From Bacteroidales bacterium (lineage in GTDB: Bacteria; Bacteroidota; Bacteroidia; Bacteroidales; UBA932): a stretch of 64,000 nt of DNA. The DNA is taken from NCBI GenBank assembly GCA_017437125.1, contig JAFSBV010000031.1, positions 1 through 64,000 of the forward strand, in the 5' to 3' direction. Position 1 is the first letter of the stretch; the number at the start of each line of letters is the position of its first letter. The translations under genes and the position numbers were made by a program. The notes under the pieces were generated by a model. That model had not been told where the DNA came from. It ran no database searches and worked only from the letters and a program-made list of their open reading frames with translations. Of this stretch, positions 38,699-48,270 are shown one piece after another.

Positions 38699-39226
38699 AT
38701 GACATTATCATTGATAGGATTCATGGGATGCGGCAAGAGCAGCGTCGGGAGGAGACTCTCGGAGCTGCTCTGCTGCGATTTCATAGATCTGGATAATGAA
38801 ATTGTAGCTTGGGCAGGGAAAAGTATCCCGGAGATCTTTGCTGAAGAGGGAGAAGAAGGGTTCAGGACTATCGAAGCCGAGAGGTTGCGTGAGATATTGG
38901 CCCCCCGATCCGATCAATCATCAATGATACTGTCATTGGGTGGTGGTACGGTGATGAATCCTGAATCTGCAGAACTTGTTCACGGAAAGACCATCAGCAT
39001 CTATCTCAGGGCATCCATAGACACGTTAGTTAACAACCTGGCGGAAGAGTCTGAGGGAAGGCCCATGCTCAGGACATCCCAAGGCGTATCATTGCGGGAA
39101 AGGATAGAGGATCTGATGTCCATCCGGTCACGGACATATGAAGAAACCGCCCATATCATCATAGATACAGACGGCAGGACTATCGATCAGATTTCATCTG
39201 AAATAATGTCACTCGCTCTCGATTGA
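38699..39226 (+). CDS. aroK: Shikimate kinase
   Basis: 175 residues. Walker A GFMGCGKSS, the shikimate-binding Asp in FIDLDNEI, GFRTIEAE and the LSLGGGTV loop are intact. It phosphorylates shikimate in aromatic amino acid synthesis; the preceding enzyme of the pathway, AroE, is encoded 24 kb away at 62783. It starts 6 bp after parC. Its last 18 bases overlap the 3' end of the convergent helicase gene. Confidence 0.93.
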   Translation: MTLSLIGFMGCGKSSVGRRLSELLCCDFIDLDNEIVAWAGKSIPEIFAEEGEEGFRTIEAERLREILAPRSDQSSMILSLGGGTVMNPESAELVHGKTISIYLRASIDTLVNNLAEESEGRPMLRTSQGVSLRERIEDLMSIRSRTYEETAHIIIDTDGRTIDQISSEIMSLALD

Positions 39227-41386
39227 GGCTATGACCAGAACTATGTCCTGATATGTAACATCTGACGGACAGGCTTCCTTTATTGCTGAAAGACTTTTCA
39301 CCGAGCCCATTTCCGACACGACTTCACGAATCGCTTCGGCCTTTGAAGAAGGTACGAGCTCATCCGCCGATATCATTCCCTTTGCCACATAGTGGGCCAG
39401 ATGACGGACAATCGTCTGCTGATTCAGATCGCGTTCCTTTGCGATTTCCCTGACTGACTTACCCTGCTTATACAGCTTGAACGTGGTAACCTTGGTATCC
39501 TCCTTCTTTTCCTTGGCAGGCTTGGAGGCTGATTTTCTTGCCGGCTTCGGAGTCTTGAGTTCCTTTGGTACTATTCCCGAAGCCTCGAATATCGCTTTCT
39601 GCCTCTCCCTCAGATAGTTATCAGTAGAAAACGAGACTTCTGACATAGATTTCAGAAGCAGACGGACGCCGGACAATTCCACATCAAGCTCATTCCACAC
39701 ATTTCCATATCTCTTGACCAGGTCCTTGTTCTCGGCCTTTATATCCTGAGTCTTTTGCAGAAAATCTCCGTAAATCCGCTCCAGTTCTTCAAGGAAATAT
39801 GAACTGCCGCTTCTGACTCTGGCGAGAAACGTCTCGGAAGATATTTCGTCAAATGATTTCTGCATTATGAGCATACGCCATTTCGTACCGACCGGAACGA
39901 CCTTTTCATCGAGGCTGTTCAATATTTCATTATGCTTATGCGCAAGGCCGACCACAGTTCCGGAAGGAAATTCGGAAGATATTCCGAGCATCCTTTTCTG
40001 AAGATATGCAAGCTGTCTGAAGTCAAAGAGCTCGCACAGAAGTTCACGATAGTATTCCTCCTTTATGGATTCGAGACGGGCGACACTCTGCATAGCTGCC
40101 GCCTCCTGGCCCTCGATATAGTCATTGACATTCATATCCGTCATGACGGCATCCTGCCTCAACGGAGTCGCCAGCACCATTCCTTCCAATGTGCGGCATC
40201 GGCTGAGGGCGACATATACCTGTCCGGATGCGAATGAGGCCGCAGCGTCGATTATGGCATGGTCGAATGTGAGTCCCTGGCTCTTATGTATGGTTATCGC
40301 CCATGCAAGCCGCAGAGGATATTGCCTGAAAACACCAAGGACTTCCGTTTCCATTTCCTGGGTCTGCTCGTTTATGACATATCGGCAATTCTCCCATTCA
40401 AGCGGCTCCACTGCAATCTTCTCCTCATCTCCTGGACATTGTACCAATATATATTCCTCATAGAAGTCCGTAATGATTCCAATCCTTCCGTTGAAATACC
40501 TTCTTTCCGAAGAAGGATCATTCTTGACGAACATGATCTGTGCTCCGACCTTCAGTTCCAGGCGGGAATCAGTAGGATAGGAATATTCCGGAAACACTCC
40601 CTCCACGACAGCATCGAAGAAATGAGAAGGCTCGTCTATCCTGTCCAGCTGCTGTTCGTTATAGCCGGAAGCAATATGGTTGTGGGTAGTAAGGCGTATG
40701 TATCCGTCTTCTGCAGCAGGGACAAAGCCCGGATCATATCTTTCATTGAGGGCCCTTATCACATCCGGCGACGGATGACCGCCACGCACTGAATTCAGTA
40801 TTGATATGAATCTTTCGTCCTGCTGTCTGTAAACTTCCTTCAGCTCGATTGTCACATAGTCCGTCATTCCGAGAGCACGGCTGCCGAAGAAATACGGAGT
40901 CTTGTAATATGATGACAGCAGCTGGGCTTCCTCATCGGTCACGACAGGTGTAAGCTGCTGGAGGTCACCTATCATAAGCAGCTGCACACCGCCGAACGGC
41001 CTGGATCTGTTGCGGAAACGCCTGAGTACGGAATCGACTGCATCGAGAAGGTCGCTCCTGACCATGCTTATCTCGTCGATGACAAGAATATCCATAGTCT
41101 TGATGATGCTGCGCTTTTCCTTGCTGAATGCAAATCTGGATTCTATCTTGGCCCCCGGGATGAAAGGATGAAGAGGAAGCTGGAAGAATGAATGTATGGT
41201 CACTCCGCCTGCATTGATGGCGGCGATACCGGTCGGTGCTACAACCACTACCCTCTTATGTGATTCCTCGACGACCTTCTTAAGAAACGTGGTCTTGCCG
41301 GTACCTGCTTTTCCTGTAAGGAATACACTCTTACCTGTCTTTTCGACAAATTCCCAAGCGGTCTTCAATTCTCTGTTACCCTCCAT
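39209..41386 (-). CDS. PIF1-like superfamily 1 helicase with C-terminal HTH
   Basis: 725 residues. Walker A GKAGTGKTTFLKK, APTGIAA, Walker B LVIDEISMV, GDLQQL and the C-terminal TIHKSQGLTFD/VALSRC motifs place it with PIF1/RecD2-type 5'-3' DNA helicases. A Lys-rich linker (about 630-645) leads to a helix-turn-helix resembling the helicase-associated HTH_40 type (GKSVREIAKERDLNQQTI). A replication-fork or G-quadruplex role is inferred from the family. Downstream of recJ, 71 bp away, on the same strand. Confidence 0.87.
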   Translation of the reverse strand: MEGNRELKTAWEFVEKTGKSVFLTGKAGTGKTTFLKKVVEESHKRVVVVAPTGIAAINAGGVTIHSFFQLPLHPFIPGAKIESRFAFSKEKRSIIKTMDILVIDEISMVRSDLLDAVDSVLRRFRNRSRPFGGVQLLMIGDLQQLTPVVTDEEAQLLSSYYKTPYFFGSRALGMTDYVTIELKEVYRQQDERFISILNSVRGGHPSPDVIRALNERYDPGFVPAAEDGYIRLTTHNHIASGYNEQQLDRIDEPSHFFDAVVEGVFPEYSYPTDSRLELKVGAQIMFVKNDPSSERRYFNGRIGIITDFYEEYILVQCPGDEEKIAVEPLEWENCRYVINEQTQEMETEVLGVFRQYPLRLAWAITIHKSQGLTFDHAIIDAAASFASGQVYVALSRCRTLEGMVLATPLRQDAVMTDMNVNDYIEGQEAAAMQSVARLESIKEEYYRELLCELFDFRQLAYLQKRMLGISSEFPSGTVVGLAHKHNEILNSLDEKVVPVGTKWRMLIMQKSFDEISSETFLARVRSGSSYFLEELERIYGDFLQKTQDIKAENKDLVKRYGNVWNELDVELSGVRLLLKSMSEVSFSTDNYLRERQKAIFEASGIVPKELKTPKPARKSASKPAKEKKEDTKVTTFKLYKQGKSVREIAKERDLNQQTIVRHLAHYVAKGMISADELVPSSKAEAIREVVSEMGSVKSLSAIKEACPSDVTYQDIVLVIASIESE

Positions 41387-41457
41387 AGCACAAGCCTCCT
41401 GTATTTTCTGCTAATATAGGTAAAATCTTTTTAGAGTATGTCAAAAGGGGATGAAAA

Positions 41458-43194
41458 TCAGATCATTTCATCACGTTCATGCATATCCTTGATGCGGAGC
41501 TGGGTATTTGCCGTGCCTCTGTAATAGTTCTCCACAATAGAATAGCAGACGTCAATGGAATTACCGGCCTTTATATGGTCGAAGAAATCTGCCATATTGA
41601 AGGCTATCGCGGAAATATGATGATACGGATGTGATTCCTGTATGAGTTCGAGCTTGAGATGTCCTCCTTCCGCGCCCACCTTTCTTCCATTTCCGTTGTC
41701 ATATACATTCTCGGTAAGGAATACCGGTGCGCTGTTGCCCGGGCCGAAAGGCTGGAACTGCTTCAATATGCGGAGGAATTTCGGGGTTATCTGCGAGAAG
41801 TTCAGCCTTGCATCGACATCCACGACAGGAGTCTGCATTTCAGGAATTATTGCTGTCGATATGAACTTCTCTATCCTTTCACAGAATGCAGGAAGATTCT
41901 CCTCCTTCATGGTAAGTCCGGCAGCATAGAGATGGCCTCCGAAATTCTCAAGAAGATCCGAGCAGCTTTCGATCGCATCATAAAGATCAAATCCGTGCAC
42001 ACTTCTTGCCGATCCTGTAACCAGGCCGTCCTGGAAACGCGTGAACACGATGGTTGGCTTATAGAATGCCTCGACAAGACGTGAAGCGACGATTCCTACC
42101 ACACCCTTGTGCCACTGAGGGTTATATACGATTGTAGCATTCTCTCCTGAAAGGCAATTGCCGGAATGAACCATCTCCAGGGCCTCCTGAGTAATCCTGC
42201 GGTCAATGTTCTTCCTTTCGTTGTTGTGTTCGTTGATCTCGGTACCAATACGGATGGCCTCGTCAACGCTTGTGGCTGTCAGGAGCTCCACAGCGATTCT
42301 GCCGGACTCCATTCTGCCGGCCGCATTGATACGCGGGCCGATCTTGAAGACGATGTCATCAATGGAAACATGAGCCGGCTCCAGACCTGAAAGCTGAATC
42401 ATCGCGAAGAGTCCCTCACGAGGATTTCCGTTCAGCTGCTTGAGTCCATAATGGGCAAGGACGCGGTTCTCGTCGGTTACAGATACGAGATCGGCTGCAA
42501 TGCTGACGACAAGAAGGTCAAGCAGAGGAATAAGCGACTCGAACGGAATATCGTATTTCTGAGAATATGCCTGGACGAGCTTGAATCCAACGCCGCAGCC
42601 AGAAAGATCATCAAAAGGATAATGGCAGTCCTCTCTCTTAGGGTCAAGCACGGCCACGGCACGAGGAAGTTCCGCCTCAGGAAGATGATGATCGCATATG
42701 ATCATCTCGATTCCCTTCGACTTGGCGTAATCCACCTTTTCTATCGCCTTGATGCCGCAGTCAAGAGTGATTATGAGCTTGAACCCGTTCTCGGCAGCCC
42801 AGTCGATGCCCTTGTACGACACTCCGTAACCCTCGTCATATCTTTCAGGAATATAAAAATCCAGAGCCTTTGTAAGACGGCGGAGGAATGAGTAAACGAG
42901 AGATACGGCAGTGGTTCCGTCAACATCATAGTCTCCGTAAACAAGGATCTTTTCACCGGCTACTACAGCCTGATGAACCCTTTCCACAGCCTTGTCCATA
43001 TCCTTCATCAGGAACGGATCATGAAGGTCGTTCAGATCCGGACGGAAGAACGAACGTGCCTGGTGGAATGTATGGACACCCCTCTGGACAAGGAGCTCCG
43101 CCAATACCGGATCCACTCCAAGTTCAGAAGAAAGCTGTCTTACCGTCTCAGATTCAGCGTTTTCTTTCAATATCCATTTCTTTTCCACTACCAT
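41458..43194 (-). CDS. recJ: Single-stranded-DNA-specific exonuclease RecJ
   Basis: 578 residues. DHH phosphoesterase motifs are intact: VYGDYDVDGTTA, ITLDCGIKA, ICDHHLPEA, and the DHHA1 motif GGHLYAAGLTM. It degrades ssDNA 5' to 3' in repair and recombination. ATG 43194 (MVVEKKW) is used; the longer ORF start lies upstream of the -7 box TATCTTTG (43201-43208, minus). Only 6 bp separate that box from the ATG, so the message should be leaderless or nearly so. Confidence 0.94.
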   Translation of the reverse strand: MVVEKKWILKENAESETVRQLSSELGVDPVLAELLVQRGVHTFHQARSFFRPDLNDLHDPFLMKDMDKAVERVHQAVVAGEKILVYGDYDVDGTTAVSLVYSFLRRLTKALDFYIPERYDEGYGVSYKGIDWAAENGFKLIITLDCGIKAIEKVDYAKSKGIEMIICDHHLPEAELPRAVAVLDPKREDCHYPFDDLSGCGVGFKLVQAYSQKYDIPFESLIPLLDLLVVSIAADLVSVTDENRVLAHYGLKQLNGNPREGLFAMIQLSGLEPAHVSIDDIVFKIGPRINAAGRMESGRIAVELLTATSVDEAIRIGTEINEHNNERKNIDRRITQEALEMVHSGNCLSGENATIVYNPQWHKGVVGIVASRLVEAFYKPTIVFTRFQDGLVTGSARSVHGFDLYDAIESCSDLLENFGGHLYAAGLTMKEENLPAFCERIEKFISTAIIPEMQTPVVDVDARLNFSQITPKFLRILKQFQPFGPGNSAPVFLTENVYDNGNGRKVGAEGGHLKLELIQESHPYHHISAIAFNMADFFDHIKAGNSIDVCYSIVENYYRGTANTQLRIKDMHERDEMI

Positions 43195-43316
43195 AGCATA
43201 CAAAGATAAAGATTTTGTTTCAAATTCAGAATTATTTATGTTATTTTTGTGCATTATTTGCCGTTTTATGGCTTCAAATGAAAATTAGAGAAACAAAATA
43301 ATAAAGATTTACAATT

Positions 43317-44831
43317 ATGAGCATTATGGACCTCAACGAGCAGGAGCTGTTCAGAAGAGAATCGCTCGCAAAGCTCAGAGAACTCGGAATCGAACCTTAT
43401 CCGGCACCACTCTACCCTATCAATACATCTGCAGCGCAGGTGAAGGCTGAGTATGACGAAGAGAAAGGCAATTTCCAGGATGTGGTCATTGCGGGACGTA
43501 TCATGTCGAGACGTATCATGGGTGCTGCATCATTCGGAGAACTTCAGGACGAGACCGGCCGTATCCAGATCTATGTGAACCGTGACGAAATCTGCCCTGG
43601 CGAAGACAAGACAATGTATAACACAGTATGGAAGAAGCTTCTTGACATCGGTGACATCATCGGAATCAAGGGATTCGCATTCATTACCAAGACAGGACAG
43701 CTTTCGATCCATGCGAAGGAGCTTACCCTCCTCAGCAAGTCTCTCCGCGTCCTCCCTATCGTAAAGGAGAAGGACGGCGAGGTTTTCGATGCATTCTCGG
43801 ATCCTGAGCTCAAGTACAGACAGAGATATGTCGATCTCATCGTGAACCCTCAGGTACGCGACACTTTCATCAAGAGAAGCCAGATCGTGGCTACAATGCG
43901 TGAGTACTTCAATGAGGCAGGCTGCCTTGAAGTGGAGACACCTATCCTCCAGAGCATCCCTGGCGGTGCTACAGCGCGTCCGTTCATCACTCACCACAAC
44001 GCTCTCGACATTCCGCTTTATCTCCGTATCGCCAACGAGCTCTATCTCAAGAGACTCATCGTCGGCGGATATCACGGAGTATATGAGTTTGCTAAGGACT
44101 TCCGCAACGAGGGTATGGACAAGACCCACAATCCTGAGTTCACATGCATGGAGATCTACGTTGCTTACAAGGATTATATCTGGATGATGGAGTTCGTGGA
44201 GAAGCTTCTCGAGAAGATTGCCCTCAAGCTTCATGGAAAGACAGAGGTAACCATCGGAGAGAATCAGGTTGACTTCAAGCCGCCTTTCCGCCGCCTCCCT
44301 ATCCTCGAGGCCATCAAGGAATATGCAGGAGTTGACGTGGCAGGAATGTCTGAGGACGAGCTCCGCGAGACCTGCAAGAAGCTTCACGTTGAGACAGATC
44401 CTTCATTCGGAAAGGGCAAGCTCATCGACGCCATCTTCGGAGAGTACTGCGAGAAGCACCTTGTACAGCCTACATTCATCACTGACTATCCTGTGGAAAT
44501 GTCACCGCTCACAAAGCGTCACCGCACGAATCCTGAGCTTACCGAGCGCTTCGAGCTCTTCGTATGCGGAAAGGAGCTTGCAAATGCATACAGCGAGCTG
44601 AACGACCCGATCGACCAGTACGAGCGTTTCCAGGATCAGCTCAAACTGAAGGACAAGGGAGACGACGAGGCTATGTTCATCGACATGGACTTTGTCCGTG
44701 CTCTCGAGTACGGTATGCCTCCTACATCTGGACTCGGTATGGGAATCGACCGTCTGACCATGTTCATGACCAACTCTCCTACCATCCAGGATGTTCTCTT
44801 CTTCCCGCAGATGAGACCGAAGAGTCTATAG
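43317..44831 (+). CDS. lysS: Lysyl-tRNA synthetase, class II
   Basis: 504 residues. An N-terminal OB-fold anticodon-binding domain (about 50-150) and the class II catalytic core with motif 2 ([15 protein letters not shown]) and motif 3 ([11 protein letters not shown]) are complete. It charges tRNA-Lys. Divergent from recJ; a TATTTTTG -7 box lies at 43242-43249, 67 bp upstream. A hairpin terminator follows. Confidence 0.96.
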   Translation: MSIMDLNEQELFRRESLAKLRELGIEPYPAPLYPINTSAAQVKAEYDEEKGNFQDVVIAGRIMSRRIMGAASFGELQDETGRIQIYVNRDEICPGEDKTMYNTVWKKLLDIGDIIGIKGFAFITKTGQLSIHAKELTLLSKSLRVLPIVKEKDGEVFDAFSDPELKYRQRYVDLIVNPQVRDTFIKRSQIVATMREYFNEAGCLEVETPILQSIPGGATARPFITHHNALDIPLYLRIANELYLKRLIVGGYHGVYEFAKDFRNEGMDKTHNPEFTCMEIYVAYKDYIWMMEFVEKLLEKIALKLHGKTEVTIGENQVDFKPPFRRLPILEAIKEYAGVDVAGMSEDELRETCKKLHVETDPSFGKGKLIDAIFGEYCEKHLVQPTFITDYPVEMSPLTKRHRTNPELTERFELFVCGKELANAYSELNDPIDQYERFQDQLKLKDKGDDEAMFIDMDFVRALEYGMPPTSGLGMGIDRLTMFMTNSPTIQDVLFFPQMRPKSL

Positions 44832-44852
44832 AACAGACTCCGTCTGATGATG

Positions 44853-44876
44853 AAGCCGACCCAAAAGGGTCGGCTT
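44853..44876 (+). terminator. lysS terminator
   Basis: AAGCCGACCC and GGGTCGGCTT form a perfect 10-bp stem with an AAAA loop, followed by TATCGTTTTA. It lies 21 bp past the lysS stop. From here to 45071 I see no gene or other structure. Confidence 0.85.
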
Positions 44877-45071
44877 TATCGTTTTATCGGATCAACGGAA
44901 ATATGTAAGAATAACCGTGGGTACGGGAATGCCTTTAAACTCGCACCGACGGTATCAAAAAGCGCATCATATTGAAGTAAATCATGAGCGTGGGTGCATG
45001 TTTGAACATATTCTCGTACCAACGCTACCAGAATGAAAACAAGCTACGCCAAAGGCTTATCTCAACCCCAG

Positions 45072-46841
45072 TCACTGACAAGCCGGAGTATCTCCATATT
45101 CGAGAGAGAAATCGTCTATATATAATGTACTACCTTTGCCTCCATGCTGGTAATCGCCATACTTACTTGAAGTGAATACTATAAGCAAATGAGTAGGCTT
45201 TTTATTCAAATCTCTGTACACCAAAGGAATATTCACCTCTTTCCATTGTCCGTCGGTGCTTACGCTCTGCTCGGCAGGAAGAGCGCCATACGCTATGACA
45301 CGAGGATCGGTTTCCAAATCGGGAAAAGTACTCATATCCGTATTGTCAACAGTTAAAGCCTCAGACAGGAGAGCGCAAAATATAGCACAGACATCAGGCT
45401 CACCTTTGCCAGGTGCATCTGCCGGTGCATCAGAACTGAAGCCTTGAGTTCCCGCAATAACAGCTGGAGCATACTGCATCCAACCTTTTAGTGCAGTAGG
45501 ACGCGAAGTAAAGGGTGTACCCCAATTAACACTATCTCCATCTGTCCCAATCAGGCATTCAAACGAACCGGTGTAAAGACTTGCTGCAGAAAACTTGATA
45601 ACGATATACTTTGACTCCAGCCTGGCTGCCATATACCCTCCGTGTACAATATCTGTGATTCCAGTCGTATTAGACCCTCCAAATGATGCTGATGATTTGT
45701 TTTTTGTGTCCCAAAAATTAGTGCCTTGCTCATTTGGATATTCGGTCTTACCATCCACCCACCAATCCTCAAATCCACCATTGTATAGAGATATCTGTTC
45801 CTCAGTAGTAAAGGCAACAGGTTCAGATATGCTTTCAATGTCACCATCTTCATACCGCAGGCGATATTCATAATCAGTATCTGGCGTCAGTCCTTTCAAA
45901 GTTGCCTTTATATCATTTGAAACGCTTACATTCAACGACTGGGAACTCATCTCGGTCCAGACATCATCTCACTTTTTCTTCCACTGGATCGTCAATCCTG
46001 ATTCTTTGACAGCACCTGTCTTGGATGCTATAGATGCGTCAAGTATTGCAAAATTACTCCAGGCATTAGCAGAAGCCGAAAAAGTATGGTACGGTGGTGC
46101 TGCATCCAACGCATAACTCTTGTTGTGTTCTGTGCCGTTGGGGGTCTTCTCGGCTGTGAAGGTATAGTCTTTAACAGTCACCTCGCCCAGTTTCACACTC
46201 AAGGTAGCGCCCACTGAGAATGTACCATACAGATAGGCATTACCCTTTGCATCCGGAGTGACTGTATAACTTGTGGATACTGATAATTCCTCCGGACCGG
46301 CGGGAATAAACCCAGTCACATCAACGGTCAGAGCCTTATCCGGTTCTCCCACAATGCGCAGACGACTATAGTCGCGGGTTACACCATCGAAGGTAATATT
46401 TACAGTAAGACCGTCAATAACAGTTTCTGCAGGAATGTATTCTGCCATACCATACAGTCTGCCGTCGACAAGCCCGATGCTTCCGTCAGACTTTATCTCG
46501 CAGTCGGGTGCATACAGGACAAGGATTCCTGCAATATCTGAACTGGCAAGGACTTTATCATGAGTCCACTCACCCGACATATATTCAAGTGTATATCCTT
46601 GTTTCTTACTACTTTCGGAAGTAATGGACAACAATAATCTGTCACCGTCTTCCCAAGCTGTCTTGCCGGCATCTGGCGTACCGACAGCACGGGTACCGGC
46701 CCCAAACTGAGGAAAACCACCTATCACGAACTGCAAATCACCCGGACCGGAAGGCTGCATCACCTCTTCCAGTTCATTGCCGCACGAAACCGTAACTGCC
46801 ATTGCGGCAAGCATCATCATAAATTGAATTATCTTTCGCAT
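45072..46841 (-). pseudogene. PCMD-type surface lipoprotein interrupted by one in-frame TGA
   Basis: Two ORFs in the same frame, 46841-45969 and 45968-45072, are separated by a single TGA and together make 589 codons. The first part has a lipobox (AVTVSC) and a beta-rich DUF4493-like domain, ending ESGLTIQWKKK. The second opens DDVWTEMSSQ, a fibronectin-III-like strand set with LKGLTPDTDYEYRL, then the PCMD (putative carbohydrate metabolism) domain, NGGFEDWWVDGKTEYPN to YIDDFSLEYG. Full-length relatives usually carry K-x-G-D at the join, so a GGA to TGA change would explain the break. It may be a recent pseudogene, a readthrough site or a sequencing error. Confidence 0.75.
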
Positions 46842-46859
46842 AATCTGATCCTCCTGTCG

Positions 46860-47018
46860 CTAAAGTTCCTCCTCATCGCTCCATCCATTCCCAAATGGAT
46901 TGCCGGAGCCATTTAAATCAAATACGCTTCCCTGAAGAATAATCTGCTCGACCTTCATCTCCATAATCTCCATCACAGGAGATTCATAGCCTTTGTATGC
47001 CTTACCGTTATTTTCCAT
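46860..47018 (-). CDS. Small Y-x-S-P peptide upstream of the PCMD lipoprotein
   Basis: 52 codons from ATG 47018 to TAG 46860; a GGAGG ribosome site lies between its stop and the lipoprotein ATG 18 bp on. Key residues: GYESPVMEIMEMKVEQIILQ, then a Gly/Asn-rich stretch and NGWSDEEEL. It keeps Y-x-S-P, the following Glu residues, a Ser and the late Trp with acidic tail of the peptides at 1995-2147 and 18942-19091, but lacks their Cys. A TATATTTG box at 47047-47054 (minus) is a likely -7 element. Function unknown. Confidence 0.65.
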   Translation of the reverse strand: MENNGKAYKGYESPVMEIMEMKVEQIILQGSVFDLNGSGNPFGNGWSDEEEL

Positions 47019-47102
47019 ATCACAGTGTACTTAATTTTCATTCCCCCAAATATATAAAATCTATTTTAAAATATTTCTATTTTATCAACAAAAATGAAGA
47101 AT

Positions 47103-47390
47103 TTATGAATGTTCTTGTCTCCACCTGATAAAGCGCAGCAAGGTAAAAAAAAGAAAAATGTGACGAAATCCGGGCAGGAATGTATAGAGATTGACACGCA
47201 AGCCGGCACGGACTGAAAGCATCAGTTCGCGGTTAGAGCGGAAAGTAGTTATTTCCGGTCTGTTGAGATTAACAGTCAGTTCGGGTTCGAGATAGAGGCC
47301 GAAGCGGTCGTTGATATTGTATTGGAGACCGCAGACGCCGTTTACAGAGAACAAGCGTTTTCTTGGTACATCACTTGCTTTTGGGGGGCA
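47103..47390 (-). pseudogene. Remnant of an outer-membrane beta-barrel protein
   Basis: The frame reads VNGVCGLQYNINDRFGLYLE then NRELMLSVRAGLRVNL. This aligns with the C-terminal strands of the barrel protein at 58686-59927 (AGVSLGFQYDISDRTALFVE; EHDLMFTARAGFRIDL). There is no proper start codon and no upstream barrel, and the natural end is lost, so translation would run into unrelated residues. It is a decayed fragment sitting directly behind the LytTR gene. Confidence 0.65.
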
Positions 47391-47399
47391 TCTGAGAGA

Positions 47400-48116
47400 T
47401 CATGCAGGCAACAGATTCTTTCTGAATGTTTTCGACACCGGGATTTCCGTATCGTCATCGAGGATGATATGCTCAGAATCCACATTCACGATAATGTCCC
47501 TTCTGACAAGATAGGACCGATGCACACGGACAAAATTCTCTCCCAGAAGATTCTCCCACTGGGTGATGCCGGTCCTGTTGCGGAAGATGCGGTCTTCGGT
47601 CGCATATATCCATACTTCGGTATCGCGGGATTCGATATATCTGATCTCTGTAGAAGCCAGAGTGATCTTCCGGTATTCGGAATTGAAAGTGATCATATCC
47701 GGTTCCGATTCAGAGTCCGGCTTGAACAATCTTGAGAGCAACCAGTCACCTGAGGAGAGAACCAGCATCACGGCAGCGATGAACATAGGGTTCACCAGTA
47801 TCGGATTGATATATTCACTCTGATAGACTCCATCCATATTCAGCCGCAATTGCGTGATCATCAGCACGAGCATCACAGTCAGGACGACGGCACATAGGAT
47901 GTAGAGAAGATTCAGAAGTCCTTCGCGAAGATTGCGGAAAGATATCTTCGGCAAGATGAACTTCAACGCCATGCATCCGGGGATAAAGAGAAGTGCCATC
48001 AGCACGGTCTCCCATGACTGAAGGCCTGCCCGCCAAAGTACAAAGGCTATTGCCGATACCGCAAAAACCCAATATGATATGGTCATAACAATTTTCTTCA
48101 TCCGTACTTTCATCAT
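47400..48116 (-). CDS. Membrane-anchored LytTR transcriptional regulator
   Basis: 238 residues. Four membrane helices fill the first 125 or so residues. A linker leads to a LytTR DNA-binding domain at about 140-235: ITLASTEIRYIESRDTEVWI and LGENFVRVHRSYLVR are typical. No receiver domain, so it senses through the membrane part or a partner. A TAATTTTG -7 box lies at 48127-48134 (minus), 10 bp before the ATG. It is divergent from the propeller gene at 48271, and the repeats between them are likely its binding sites. Confidence 0.85.
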   Translation of the reverse strand: MMKVRMKKIVMTISYWVFAVSAIAFVLWRAGLQSWETVLMALLFIPGCMALKFILPKISFRNLREGLLNLLYILCAVVLTVMLVLMITQLRLNMDGVYQSEYINPILVNPMFIAAVMLVLSSGDWLLSRLFKPDSESEPDMITFNSEYRKITLASTEIRYIESRDTEVWIYATEDRIFRNRTGITQWENLLGENFVRVHRSYLVRRDIIVNVDSEHIILDDDTEIPVSKTFRKNLLPA

Positions 48117-48169
48117 TATTACATTGCAAAATTATCAATTATATTTGTATTGCACATTTAAAAATCATG

Positions 48170-48216
48170 TCAAATCCCCGTTTTATGGGATTTGAAAGCC
48201 ATCTCATGGGATTTGA
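48170..48216. promoter_or_regulatory. Candidate LytTR operator: three GGGATTTGA sites
   Basis: GGGATTTGA occurs at 48187-48195 and 48208-48216, exactly 21 bp apart, and inverted (TCAAATCCC) at 48170-48178. Two 9-bp direct repeats about two helical turns apart is the layout bound by LytTR proteins such as AgrA. The pair lies just upstream of the promoter of the 48271 gene. Confidence 0.6.
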
Positions 48217-48217
48217 A

Positions 48218-48249
48218 TTGGCATTTCTTGTTCATTACGCATAGATTTG
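48218..48249 (+). promoter_or_regulatory. Promoter of the propeller-protein operon
   Basis: TTG (48218-48220), a 21-bp spacer, and TAGATTTG (48242-48249), 21 bp before ATG 48271. The downstream LytTR half-site ends 1 bp before the TTG, a position suited to activation. Confidence 0.55.
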
Positions 48250-48270
48250 CCGAAACTAAATCACATTATC

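Noticed and set aside
43530-44387. 285-codon ORF opposite lysS
   Set aside because: Antisense shadow of a complete lysyl-tRNA synthetase.
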